Assembly (NCBI GenBank): GCA_026982555.1
Contig: JALSGT010000097.1
Coordinates: 1 to 59,400, forward strand
Source of the DNA: Chromatiales bacterium
GTDB taxonomy: Bacteria > Pseudomonadota > Gammaproteobacteria > SZUA-152
Reading direction: 5' to 3'
Length of the DNA stretch: 59,400 nt
The notes under the pieces are model-generated. The model did no database searches. It worked only from the letters and a program-made list of their open reading frames with translations, and was not told where the DNA came from. Both the position numbers and the translations under genes were made by a program. Every line of letters begins with the position of its first letter. The first letter of the stretch is position 1. This document shows, piece after piece, positions 37,109 to 45,936 of the stretch.

Positions 37109-39916
37109 ATGATGACACGATTGAGAGCGTTTGGATTGAGTTTATTGTTGATGACGGCTCCTGCGCTCGGATTTGCCAGTGTTTTGAGTGATCTTGCTGT
37201 GAAAGTCCGGCCGGGTACTTTTGTTGAGCTTAAAATTAATGGCGATATATCAACATGTCAGGCGATGGTGCCATCTTTGCCTGAGAGGCATCCCGATGCA
37301 TGCAAGAAAGACGAATCGTTTAGCAATCCCGAACATTGTCTTGTGCCACAGACTCCGTGGAAAGATCTTGGGAATATTCTCGAATTTACCGATGAGGCTT
37401 CGTGGGATCCAGTAGATCGCGAGATTTACATCATGGGTACGCGGAGGCCGTATAAGCGATGGGATCAAGGGTTTGCCAAATATTCTGAAGAGACAAACAG
37501 CTGGACGATCCTGGATCTTCCGCCGTTTGGTGTCGGAGCCCATGGTTATGATAATGGTGCTATCGATGTTGTTGGCAGAAGATACTATTGGTCACGGATA
37601 TCAGCTGCTTACATTGTGTGGTCAATGAACCTGGATACGGGGGAATGGCAAAGACTGCCTGATGCCCCCATCGATACGGGTGAATTTAGCGCCATCGATT
37701 TCTTTCCGGAACTTAACAAACTGGTTTTTTTCGATGGACATTTTGGAGCCAGACCTGGTTCATACGGGTCTGAATATGCGCTGTATGATCCAGATACGAA
37801 CACATGGGAGGCATCCACTGCTTTGGATGGTCCCACTGCCGTGACCCAGGCACCTTTCGGTGCGATTTCTCACTTTAGTGAATACAATCCAAGTCACGGC
37901 GTGATGTTTTTCGGTGGAGGATATCACTATACCAACGGCGGTCAACTTCAAGAGCCAACACCGGAAATCGATGAGTCACGACGACTTTACATGCTCGATA
38001 AGGACAGGGTAGTGACCCGGTTAGCGGATGCCCCAACCAAACTTGGGCAGCATGGTGAGGGTCCACTGCAAACCATTGACCCCAACAGTGGTAATCTCGT
38101 CGTATTTCAGGGGCGACTGAACGACGGTTCTTGTCCCAGTGGCCCGTTGCCGATCTGGGAGTACGATCTCGATCAAGGAGTATGGAATAAAACGGGTGAG
38201 CATAATATTTCGAATTTGTACTGCGGCATGGATTCAGTTGTAGTGCCACTTTACGAATATGGGGTTAACTTCATTGTTTCTGTCCGGAATAACTCAAATT
38301 GCAATGTGTATTTATATCGACATTCAGCCATGGAGCCAGCGCCTCCCGGTATCATCACTCAGCCTGCTTCGCAAAGCATTGAAGAGGGCTCAGCAGTCAC
38401 ATTCAGTGTGGCCGCCAATGGCAGCGGTCCTCTGGAGTATCAGTGGTACCGTAAGGGTAAGGATGAATCAGATGGTAAGTTAATTGCTGGAGCGAACAGC
38501 GCCAGTTTTACAATAGAGCCAGTAACGGTAGTTGATCATGAAGCAAGATATCGCAGCACGGTCACTAACCGTCTGGGGAATGCGGTGAGTGATTACGCGA
38601 CATTACGTGTTGTCCGGGATGAGGCTGCACCAACACTGGCTTCAGCAATGGCGCTTAGCGACACCCGCGTCAATATTCTGTTCAGTGAAACTGTCAATGC
38701 TGACAGCGCTGAAAACAATGCCAATTATGAAATTGACTCTGGTATTGCCGTGACATCTGCCACCTTGAGTGGGGATGGCCGTACTGTCAGTCTGGTAGTC
38801 AGTCAGCTCACGGAGGATATGGTCTATACGGTGCAGGTCAGCAATGTACAAGATTTGGCAGAAACTCCCAACACTATTATCGCTCAGAGCAGTCAGACTT
38901 TTACCTATCGCACGGCAGATGGTTTCGAAGATGGTACTGCCGATGGTTGGACCCCTTCCGATGCAAGCCGTTGGACGGTGGAGATGGACGAAGGCGATAT
39001 GGCGTATTACCTCGCGACGAGTGCCGGCAGCCCCGGTGGTGGCCGGTTGGGTGAATATTCCTTGCTTCCTGGGAGGTATGGCGATTTTACCATCATGCTG
39101 CAAGCCAGGCTGAGTGACGATGTGGCTGCCAATGCGACGGCTGATTACGCTGTGGTGTTCGGGTTCCAGGGTTCTGACAGTAGCCATCCCCAGGATTCTG
39201 ACAGTTACTACTACATGTTATTTAACAATAACCCGGATTATAATCAACTGTTCAAAGTTGTTGATGGCAATCGTACGTTGTTAGCGACGGCTGACAGTGG
39301 CGACTGGTTGAATGATAACGCGTACCACAGTATTAAAATTAATCGTACGGGAAGTACCATCAGCGTATATTTTGACGGCACCCTTATTTTGAGAACCGAC
39401 GACAGCAGCCTGGGTGCAGGCCGGGTCGGTGTCGGCAGCTATAACGATTCTGCGTATTTTGATGACGTAAGTGTAACGGGCGCAATATCCGGTGGTAGCT
39501 CCAGTGGTGGCGGTTCAACCGGCGGAGGCTCGACTGGTGGAGGCTCGACAGGAGGAGGCTCAACAGGAGGAGGCTCAACAGGAGGAGGCTCAACAGGAGG
39601 AGGCTCAACAGGAGGAGGCTCAACAGGAGGAGGCTCAACAGGAGGAGGTTCAACAGGAGGAGGTTCAACAGGAGGAGGTTCAACAGGAGGAGGTTCAACA
39701 GGAGGAGGTTCAACAGGAGGAGGTTCAACAGGAGGAGGCTCAACAGGGGGAGGTTCAACAGGAGGAGGTTCAACAGGAGGTGACGAACCCGGTGCGGGTG
39801 GTGGTGGCGCACTTAGCTTCTTTACGAGCCTTGCATTGCTTCTGATGAGTGCCTGGACTTTGCGCCGAAGAGTACATCTGTGTTGTCAGCAGAGTTCGGA
39901 TGCTGATGTTGTTTAG
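37109..39916 (+). CDS. Kelch/galactose-oxidase-like exported protein with Ig, SwmB-like, LamG-like and GlyGly-CTERM parts
   Basis: 935 residues from ATG 37109, which has AGGAGA at good spacing; a start at 37052 would add 19 residues before the signal peptide (LRAFGLSLLLMTAPALGFA). The N-terminal 400 residues form a kelch-like propeller (WDPVDREIYIMGTRRPYKRW, YDNGAIDVVGRRYYWS, MNLDTGEWQRLPDAPI, MFFGGGYHYTNGGQ). Then come an Ig domain from about 412 (FSVAANGSGPLEYQWYRKG), a SwmB-like domain, a LamG-like domain from about 604, 18 GGGST units and a GlyGly-CTERM tail (GGGGALSFFTSLALLLM, LRRR). It shares module order with the preceding gene but not the N-terminal domain. A sugar-binding or oxidase role is possible; no copper ligand set is evident. 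Confidence 0.78.
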   Translation: MMTRLRAFGLSLLLMTAPALGFASVLSDLAVKVRPGTFVELKINGDISTCQAMVPSLPERHPDACKKDESFSNPEHCLVPQTPWKDLGNILEFTDEASWDPVDREIYIMGTRRPYKRWDQGFAKYSEETNSWTILDLPPFGVGAHGYDNGAIDVVGRRYYWSRISAAYIVWSMNLDTGEWQRLPDAPIDTGEFSAIDFFPELNKLVFFDGHFGARPGSYGSEYALYDPDTNTWEASTALDGPTAVTQAPFGAISHFSEYNPSHGVMFFGGGYHYTNGGQLQEPTPEIDESRRLYMLDKDRVVTRLADAPTKLGQHGEGPLQTIDPNSGNLVVFQGRLNDGSCPSGPLPIWEYDLDQGVWNKTGEHNISNLYCGMDSVVVPLYEYGVNFIVSVRNNSNCNVYLYRHSAMEPAPPGIITQPASQSIEEGSAVTFSVAANGSGPLEYQWYRKGKDESDGKLIAGANSASFTIEPVTVVDHEARYRSTVTNRLGNAVSDYATLRVVRDEAAPTLASAMALSDTRVNILFSETVNADSAENNANYEIDSGIAVTSATLSGDGRTVSLVVSQLTEDMVYTVQVSNVQDLAETPNTIIAQSSQTFTYRTADGFEDGTADGWTPSDASRWTVEMDEGDMAYYLATSAGSPGGGRLGEYSLLPGRYGDFTIMLQARLSDDVAANATADYAVVFGFQGSDSSHPQDSDSYYYMLFNNNPDYNQLFKVVDGNRTLLATADSGDWLNDNAYHSIKINRTGSTISVYFDGTLILRTDDSSLGAGRVGVGSYNDSAYFDDVSVTGAISGGSSSGGGSTGGGSTGGGSTGGGSTGGGSTGGGSTGGGSTGGGSTGGGSTGGGSTGGGSTGGGSTGGGSTGGGSTGGGSTGGGSTGGGSTGGGSTGGDEPGAGGGGALSFFTSLALLLMSAWTLRRRVHLCCQQSSDADVV
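38918..39543 (+). repeat. Near-identical coding duplication, copy B
   Basis: Partner of 35971-36596 at an offset of 2947 bp with roughly 97% identity by eye. The longest identical runs exceed 180 bp (about 39187-39369). It encodes the LamG-like domain of the kelch protein. Confidence 0.88.
39506..39775 (+). repeat. 15-bp coding minisatellite, 18 units (GGGST)
   Basis: Eighteen contiguous 15-bp units. The last fifteen are almost identical (GGAGGAGGCTCAACA or GGAGGAGGTTCAACA), pointing to recent expansion. This is the longest of the three arrays in the window and encodes the linker of the kelch protein. Confidence 0.92.
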
Positions 39917-40638
39917 TCAATTTTTAGTTGTTACAACGGTGAGGATCTCTACATCTTCAGCCCCCTTGCGTTAGGTTTTATGGGGCTGTGGTTTGTGGAC
40001 TGATTTTTGGGTGTCTTACGCAGGTTTCGTGTTAATGATGAATATTCGGGACTTGTGCTAACGGGCTATGTCGTTTTTTTAACCACGAGTTGTTCTCGTT
40101 CATTCGTTATCTTTGATTTATTCCCGATTTTTTGCCGACACAGTCAATACTTCCGTTGTTATCCCTGCCGTGACATTGTCACTACCCGAGCAGTGGCTGA
40201 AAAATTGCCCCTCTGCTTTTTACCCTTTTTGTAGGTGTATTCAGTGAAAACAGGGGGTGTTGGTTTGTAGGGGTTTTCTGAAAGGTTCGTAGTCCCTTCG
40301 CGGTGGTTGTGCTTGTGTGTGACGGTTGATCATTTGATAACCCTTTGTTTTTGCAAGGTAAGTGAAAATCCTGCTATCTTTATCCTATAAAGTGGTATTG
40401 AAAGTGCTACTTATAAAGACTTGTGATGAAGTGATGATTTGGTATTATAGATCTCGATTCCGCAGATTGCTCTCCGGAGCAAGTACAGGGAAAGTGGCAA
40501 GGATCGGAATGGAATACTGTCGAAGGATCGACGTGGTCAAGGATTGACCAGTACGGAGGTAAACGGGGGCGGTTACTGGGATGTGCCGCCTTCGCTCGTT
40601 CCGCCTCGGATATCTTCCCTCAGTCGGAATACTCCCTA
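39917..40638. other. Convergent intergenic region
   Basis: About 720 bp with no supported gene. CAGCCCC (39958-39964) and GGGGCTG (39982-39988) could pair over a 17-base loop just after the kelch gene, a weak terminator candidate. The remainder is T-rich to mixed sequence. Frames of 60-75 codons here lack ribosome binding sites and family features. Confidence 0.4.
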
Positions 40639-43620
40639 TCAGTTTTCAGCTAAATCCTGCCAGGTTTCCCGGCGACAGATACCCGACATCTGACAATATC
40701 CGCAAGTAATTTCATCACCCCAGGCTGGTATAGGGGTCCCCGTGGTCATTTGATTTACCAGCAAGTCCAGTCGCGTGGCCGTGTTTTGCATCAGTGTGTC
40801 CAGTGTCTCGGTTTCCAGCGTTCCTGCCGTTTTTACCATTGAGGAAGCTCCTTTTTTGGTGGCCGTATCCAGCGAAAGGTATTCGACTTGAGTAATGGTT
40901 TCGCGACCAATGTGTTCTGCCAGTAGGGCATAAAAGGGTAGTTGCACGGACTCGCCATTGAGTACATCAGCATTTTTGGGAATACTGCCGGTTTTGTAGT
41001 CAATAATGCCAGCAATGGGGACACCGGAATCATTATCGGTGCCCGCATCGATCCGGTCGAGACGACCACGAAGTGTTATCTGTCCATGTTTACGAGTGAC
41101 CTTCAGTTCTGTGGATTTCACCCGCCACTGTCGCTGTCGTTCACGTTGCCACTCAATGTAAGCAGGGATCGCTTCCTGCCAGCGCCTAAGCCAGCCACGG
41201 TGTAAAAAGTTGTCTTCAAGGTCACGGGCAAAAACGGCTGCGGCAATTTCGTTGAGGCATTTAATGGCGGCGGGTTTATTGTCACTTGTGATTGTTGCGT
41301 TAAATGGTCCGGGCAGGCCGCGTACGTTTTCGTGAAATGCGTGCAGGCTGAGGTGTACCCGTTCGCCATAGTCTGCTTTGGCGAGCATTTCACGAATGCT
41401 GTCGGGGGCTTCCAGTTGCAGGCAGCGCGCTGCAAAAAACTGATACGGGCAGTTGATGAGCTGTTGATAGCCACTGGCCGACAAATGTGTGGGAAAAAGT
41501 TCGCTGGAAATCCGAACGGTGGGATTAGCGGGCAATGGCTGCGGCATAGGTTCAGCAGGGTGTGTGACCTGCATGTCCGCCTGATTGACACGTTCTGTCA
41601 GCGAGGTGTTGATGAGCCGGTCGGAATAGGCAATCTGATGAAAGGATTGCAACCGTTCCAGCCAGGGGGAGGGAATAATCTCTTCACCGTCCTGTTCACT
41701 GCGACGGGTGAGCAAAATGGTGTCAGCAGATTCCAGCAGGCAGCGAAAGTGGTAGAATTTTTCCGAGAATTGTTGTGTGTGGCTGGTTAACCCAAGGGAT
41801 TGACGCACGCCATCATTAAAAAATGGTGAGCCTGGATTGCTGCCTGGCAGGTAGTCGGCTTCGGCCCCGGCGATAATCAGTGCATCAAATCGAGCCAAAC
41901 TGCTTTGTGCAAGATTGGTTAGTTGTACTTGCCCGGATTGCGCAGGGGGTTGGAAGTTGTAGCATTCCAGGGTGCGTCCCAGCCAGGCGCGAAATTCGTC
42001 CCAGCACATGTGCAGCTCACTGTTATTGCTTGCTGTTTGCATGGCGTGCAGTTCTTCGAGGATGCGTTCTCCAGCGGCATCGGCGGCCAGAGATGTATTG
42101 AGCCCCAATTGTGTAAAACTGTCATTGAGCGCTTGCAAAAATGTTGTTGGTGCATATTTTTTGTTATCGGCTTCGTTGCCGATTAACGCACGTAAGGGTG
42201 CGGCGGCAGATTCGATCACATCCAGCAATAAGTGGATGTCATCATAATCGGCGGCCAGTTCGGCAGGCAGGCGATTCTGCCGATACTGCAAATGTTCCCG
42301 ATAGCGGGCCATATTGCGCGCGACATTTTCTTTGAGCACCACGCCTTGTTCAAAACGATAAACACAGGATAACAGCGCTTCGCGTTCGTGCCCGGGCAAT
42401 AAAAAAGGTGATTTGAGAAAATCCAGCAATGGCTGGTGAGCAAAATCCTCTTCCACGGTTTCCAGCCAGCGTTCTACGGTGGCTGCGGCACTGGTGGTGG
42501 ATAGTGCCCAGCCGGCAGCGTCCTGCAATTCAATGCCCGAACGTTCCAGCAGAGCGCGTACCCGCCGTGCCAGCCGTCGGTTTTCTGTGACGATGCCGAT
42601 GTTGCGTTTGCCTGCGTTCCACCAGAGCCGCACTTGTATATCAATAGCCTGCGCTTCTTTTTCCGCGTTGTTGGCGTTGAATATGGACAGGTGTGCCGAT
42701 AGGGGGCTTTCCGGGATATCCCGGGCCAGGTTGTGGGCGCGGGCACGCAATGGAGACTCACTGTTGCTGAATACGCTGTCCAGGCAGCGTGTGTATTTGC
42801 TGTTTGTCTGCGGGAAAGGTGTGTCTGCTGGTTTAGGTGGTAAATTGATAGCCTGCAATAACTGTTGTGCAACAGCATCCGGGTGATAATCAACACCGGT
42901 TTGCTCTCCTGAGCTTTGTAACAATAAAAAGGCACGCTCTTGTTGCAGTAACGGCGTAAGCCACTGTGCCTCAGCGGGGGAAAGCCGAGGCAGGCCGGCG
43001 ATGTAAAAAACGAGATTGTCAGGCAGGGATTCACGATGGCTGGCAAGCTTCAATGTGTAATCTGTATGCCGGTCAATAACGCCATTTTGTTGCATTTCCT
43101 GCTGCCAGGCCTGCCACAGGGTATGTACCAGCCGGGCTTCGCCAAACAGGCTGTCGTGGTTTTTGTTGTTCAGGCCATAAGCTGTGCCCAGCGTGTCGAG
43201 GAACGGCTCCAGTGACTCAGGCAGGCCAGGGTGGGTGGAGCCTAAATCATCAAACAGAGTCAGCAGGCTGTCGGCCAGTGTCCAGGGGTTTCCTTCGCCG
43301 TAAAGATATTTGTGGCCAGCCAGTGCCTCTACCAGCATCAGCTCGCGCTGGTGTTCAGAAAGTACCGGTCGTTTGCTGGGTGACTGCTGACGGATCCAGT
43401 GTGGCAGTGTATCGATATTCGGTCCTAATAATGCCGAATGATGGTGGCTGGCAGCAACGTCGAGTAAAAGCTGCCGAAAACGGGTGGATGCCTGAGGATT
43501 CGGCAGCAGAACCACAATCTCAGTGAGATCGGGTAACGCGGTATGATGTTTTTCAATAATATGTTCTGCAAGCCTGCGCAGTGGATCGTCACCATAGGTG
43601 ATGATAGACAGGTAGGACAC
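40639..43620 (-). CDS. AddB-like PD-(D/E)XK nuclease ('probable DNA repair protein')
   Basis: 993 residues. The N-terminal half is helicase-like but without a Walker A (VVLLPNPQASTRFRQLLLDV), as in AddB. The C-terminal part has a RecB-type nuclease motif, RLDRID followed by GIIDYKTGSIPKN (about residue 870), and a Cys arrangement, NCPYQFFAARC and CGYCQMSGIC, that fits the iron-sulfur staple of AddB/Cas4 nucleases. It matches the proteobacterial family often annotated as a probable DNA repair protein and usually encoded next to a UvrD/AddA-like helicase. No such helicase is adjacent here on either side; fdxA lies 3 bp upstream on the same strand. Role in double-strand-break processing is inferred. 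Confidence 0.85.
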   Translation of the reverse strand: MSYLSIITYGDDPLRRLAEHIIEKHHTALPDLTEIVVLLPNPQASTRFRQLLLDVAASHHHSALLGPNIDTLPHWIRQQSPSKRPVLSEHQRELMLVEALAGHKYLYGEGNPWTLADSLLTLFDDLGSTHPGLPESLEPFLDTLGTAYGLNNKNHDSLFGEARLVHTLWQAWQQEMQQNGVIDRHTDYTLKLASHRESLPDNLVFYIAGLPRLSPAEAQWLTPLLQQERAFLLLQSSGEQTGVDYHPDAVAQQLLQAINLPPKPADTPFPQTNSKYTRCLDSVFSNSESPLRARAHNLARDIPESPLSAHLSIFNANNAEKEAQAIDIQVRLWWNAGKRNIGIVTENRRLARRVRALLERSGIELQDAAGWALSTTSAAATVERWLETVEEDFAHQPLLDFLKSPFLLPGHEREALLSCVYRFEQGVVLKENVARNMARYREHLQYRQNRLPAELAADYDDIHLLLDVIESAAAPLRALIGNEADNKKYAPTTFLQALNDSFTQLGLNTSLAADAAGERILEELHAMQTASNNSELHMCWDEFRAWLGRTLECYNFQPPAQSGQVQLTNLAQSSLARFDALIIAGAEADYLPGSNPGSPFFNDGVRQSLGLTSHTQQFSEKFYHFRCLLESADTILLTRRSEQDGEEIIPSPWLERLQSFHQIAYSDRLINTSLTERVNQADMQVTHPAEPMPQPLPANPTVRISSELFPTHLSASGYQQLINCPYQFFAARCLQLEAPDSIREMLAKADYGERVHLSLHAFHENVRGLPGPFNATITSDNKPAAIKCLNEIAAAVFARDLEDNFLHRGWLRRWQEAIPAYIEWQRERQRQWRVKSTELKVTRKHGQITLRGRLDRIDAGTDNDSGVPIAGIIDYKTGSIPKNADVLNGESVQLPFYALLAEHIGRETITQVEYLSLDTATKKGASSMVKTAGTLETETLDTLMQNTATRLDLLVNQMTTGTPIPAWGDEITCGYCQMSGICRRETWQDLAEN

Positions 43621-43623
43621 TCC

Positions 43624-43947
43624 TTAACGTTCCAGGTGTTCCAGTTTATTGGGCACGTCTTCCCACTCTTTGGCATCGGCGGGGGCCGGTTTCATTTCGC
43701 TGATTACTGGCCACAGTAAACTCAATTCAGCGTTCAGGGCAATGAACGGTTCCTGATCCTCCGGCAGATCGTCTTCGGAATAAATCGCATTAATGGGGCA
43801 CTCGGGTTCGCAGAGAGTGCAGTCAATGCACTCGTCCGGATTAATAACCAAAAAATTGGGCCCTTCATGGAAACAGTCCACCGGACATGCCTCCACGCAA
43901 TCGGTGTATTTACATTTGATGCAGTTTTCGGTGACGACGTAAGTCAT
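43624..43947 (-). CDS. fdxA: Seven-iron ferredoxin FdxA
   Basis: 107 residues from ATG 43947 (GGGAGGAACCA just before), the exact length class of Azotobacter-type ferredoxin I. An upstream in-frame start at 43986 is unlikely. Cys motifs: [17 protein letters not shown] for the 3Fe-4S and part of the 4Fe-4S cluster, and [12 protein letters not shown]. The C-terminal acidic tail ([21 protein letters not shown]) is typical of the family. It is a low-potential electron carrier whose partner is not known. In pseudomonads fdxA sits beside mutS; here mutS lies 3.7 kb away with three opposite-strand genes between. Confidence 0.93.
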   Translation of the reverse strand: MTYVVTENCIKCKYTDCVEACPVDCFHEGPNFLVINPDECIDCTLCEPECPINAIYSEDDLPEDQEPFIALNAELSLLWPVISEMKPAPADAKEWEDVPNKLEHLER

Positions 43948-44338
43948 TGGTTCCTCCCAGCCAATTTTCCGCCGCAAGTCTACCAAGTAAAGGGGCGTTC
44001 AGCCATGCAGCGTCAAAAATAATGCGAGGTTTTTTTAAGGGTGACAATCTTCCCGGCGGGTAACAAAAAAGAGTACCTTTTAACGTTTTCAGATGGGTAA
44101 CGGGCCGTAAACTACTTTGGGATGGCCAGTCGGCGCCCGTTAATGGCATCAGGTGTCATTATTTTGCGGAGTAGCGTTGCCGGGTATCTGCGGGCACTGA
44201 TATTAAAGTGATGTGTGCATTATAATCACTGGTCAGGGAGGGGTATTTGAATTGCTGTGAAGAGTATGGGGTTAACCCGTTTTCGAGCAGGTGTTCTGAA
44301 GTATCAATGCGGTATTTTGTAAAATAAGGGAATCCAAA
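43948..44338. other. Divergent region between fdxA and the GH17 operon
   Basis: About 390 bp holding the fdxA promoter (minus; a TTGACG with a weak TTTACT at 19-base spacing is the best I see) and the GH17 operon promoter at 44197-44226. A minus-strand frame through 44149 has no ribosome binding site and runs over these signals. Confidence 0.4.
44197..44226 (+). promoter_or_regulatory. Candidate promoter of the GH17-GT2 operon
   Basis: CTGATA (44197-44202, 4/6 of the -35 consensus), an 18-base spacer and a perfect TATAAT (44221-44226). Transcription would start near 44233, leaving a leader of about 120 bases that includes the short frame at 44339. Confidence 0.45.
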
Positions 44339-44356
44339 ATGAACAACACAGTGTGA
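44339..44356 (+). other. Five-codon leader frame overlapping the GH17 start
   Basis: AAGGGAATCC precedes ATG 44339, which encodes MNNTV and stops at 44354-44356, overlapping the GTG (44353) that opens the GH17-like frame. Ribosomes ending here could re-initiate on that gene. It may also be chance. Confidence 0.3.
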
Positions 44357-45255
44357 TCAAAATGACAGCGTTATTTTTCCGGGTAGTCTTATTGCTTTCT
44401 GTCAGCCCTCTGGCTTATGCAGCGCCGCCTGTTTTGTTGCCTGACTCATTGCAAATGACCCGGCCTGCGATAGCATACCAACCTAGAGAGTATGTCCCGA
44501 CGGACGAGGCTTCAATTCTTTCTGACGAACAGATAATAGCAGATCTGCAACTACTGGCAGGTGTGGGTTTCAGAAGCCTGGTAACGTATAGCGCAACCGA
44601 TGCGATGGGAAAAATTCCGGGTATTGCACGTAAAGAAGGCTTCGATGAAACCATCATAATGGGGATCTGGGATCCGTTTTCCAATGAAGAATGGCGCAAT
44701 GCCGTACAAAACTCGCCTTTTGTTGATGGTTATTGTATTGGAAACGAAGGGCTGGGTATTCGCTACACTCCAGAAGAGCTGGCGGTGAAAATGGAGGAGT
44801 TAAGACGATTAACCGGAAAGCCGGTGACGACGTCTGAACCAATAGATGCTTACATCAGTGGTCCTCACAAAGCATGGTTATTAAAGCATTCAGACTGGCT
44901 GTTCCCCATAGCCCACCCTTATTGGGCAAACTATACAGACCCGGCGAAGGGGGTTGCCTGGGTGGCCGCGTATCATGATCTTCTCGTGGTATTGGCAAAC
45001 AGACAGGTCATGCTGAAAGAAGTAGGGCACCCAACAGTTTCTCCTGTCGGGTTTAACGAAAACCGTCAAGCCGAGTTTTTTCAGTTGCTGGACTCACACA
45101 GAATGTCTTTTTTCTTTTTTGAAGCGTTTGATCAGCCGTGGAAGGGAAATACAATTGAAGAACGTAGTGTAGAAGGTTACTGGGGGATATTTCGCGCCGA
45201 CGGGACACCGAAAAAAGTGGTTCCATGGATAACAAAAAGATGGAATAAATTGTGA
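44353..45255 (+). CDS. GH17-like exported beta-glucan-acting protein
   Basis: 300 residues (GTG 44353, or ATG 44362). A signal peptide (VVLLLSVSPLAYA) precedes a GH17-type TIM barrel: QLLAGVGFRSLVTYSATD, IIMGIWDPFSNEEW, the acid/base motif YCIGNEGLG, TSEPIDAY, the nucleophile motif LKEVGHP and the late FFFFEAFDQPWKG. Both catalytic Glu are present. GH17 enzymes cleave or transglycosylate beta-1,3-glucans. Its stop overlaps the next gene's start (GTGA), and a processive GT2 follows. The GH17 plus GT2 set recalls NdvB, where both domains are in one membrane protein making periplasmic or cyclic beta-glucans, so this protein may remodel or cyclise the GT2 product. Confidence 0.82.
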   Translation: MIKMTALFFRVVLLLSVSPLAYAAPPVLLPDSLQMTRPAIAYQPREYVPTDEASILSDEQIIADLQLLAGVGFRSLVTYSATDAMGKIPGIARKEGFDETIIMGIWDPFSNEEWRNAVQNSPFVDGYCIGNEGLGIRYTPEELAVKMEELRRLTGKPVTTSEPIDAYISGPHKAWLLKHSDWLFPIAHPYWANYTDPAKGVAWVAAYHDLLVVLANRQVMLKEVGHPTVSPVGFNENRQAEFFQLLDSHRMSFFFFEAFDQPWKGNTIEERSVEGYWGIFRADGTPKKVVPWITKRWNKL

Positions 45256-45935
45256 GTAATTATCTATTCATAATATTGTTTTTTCTGGTCAGTGCTTTTT
45301 CGGGCCAGTCAGCTTTTGGTTCTGGTGGAATGGCGACGGGTGTTGGCACCTTTACGACCGGGGTGGGTGACAGTGGCACTAAAAGATACCGTGTTGTGCT
45401 TGATGAAACTGGCCAACGACTTCATGGAAACGTCAATGGTGAAATAATCGAACGGATCACAATTGACGCGCCTGATACCGATATTCGGGAAATATTAATC
45501 AGGGAAACCAAAGACAGTGATGGTGGCGTTTCCTTGTTAATTACTGCCGAGGATGAGTTTCTGGAGAAATTCAATCAGGCGACATTGTATGTAAAATCCA
45601 CTTATTCAACACTGAAACTCATTGAGCGCGTTGATGGGTACTGGGAGCAACGGAACCCGGTATTCATTTCATTGACACAGAATAATCCCGACCAGGAATT
45701 ACAAGATCATATTGCAGCCTTTCAACTGACATCTTTAGGTGAAAAAAAGCTGGTAGAGGATGGGTCACCCTTTATCAAGGGTACAAATGATTATTCAGGT
45801 ATATTGGCGGGAAATACCTCAGACAGAAATATGACCAGTGCATTATGGCCCTGGGTAATGTCTGGTGTGTTGCTGATTATGGCATGGTTTATTTCCCGTT
45901 GGATGCATGCCCTGGGCTGGCGAGGCGGGCGTTGA
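45252..45935 (+). CDS. Membrane-anchored periplasmic protein of unknown function
   Basis: 227 residues, GTG start within GTGA, overlapping the GH17 gene by four bases. A signal sequence (FIILFFLVSAFSGQSAFG), a beta-rich periplasmic body (RYRVVLDETGQRLHG, ILIRETKDSDGGVSLLITA) and one C-terminal transmembrane helix (WVMSGVLLIMAWFISRWM) followed by a basic tail. I recognise no family. Wedged between the GH17-like and GT2 genes with overlap on one side and a one-base gap on the other, it is probably a subunit linking the cytoplasmic/membrane synthase to the periplasmic GH17 partner. Confidence 0.75.
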   Translation: MSNYLFIILFFLVSAFSGQSAFGSGGMATGVGTFTTGVGDSGTKRYRVVLDETGQRLHGNVNGEIIERITIDAPDTDIREILIRETKDSDGGVSLLITAEDEFLEKFNQATLYVKSTYSTLKLIERVDGYWEQRNPVFISLTQNNPDQELQDHIAAFQLTSLGEKKLVEDGSPFIKGTNDYSGILAGNTSDRNMTSALWPWVMSGVLLIMAWFISRWMHALGWRGGR

Positions 45936-45936
45936 C

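Noticed and set aside
39506..39775. Regular repeat array as a CRISPR candidate
   Set aside because: Units are contiguous 15-mers without spacers, in frame with a protein linker; no cas genes nearby.
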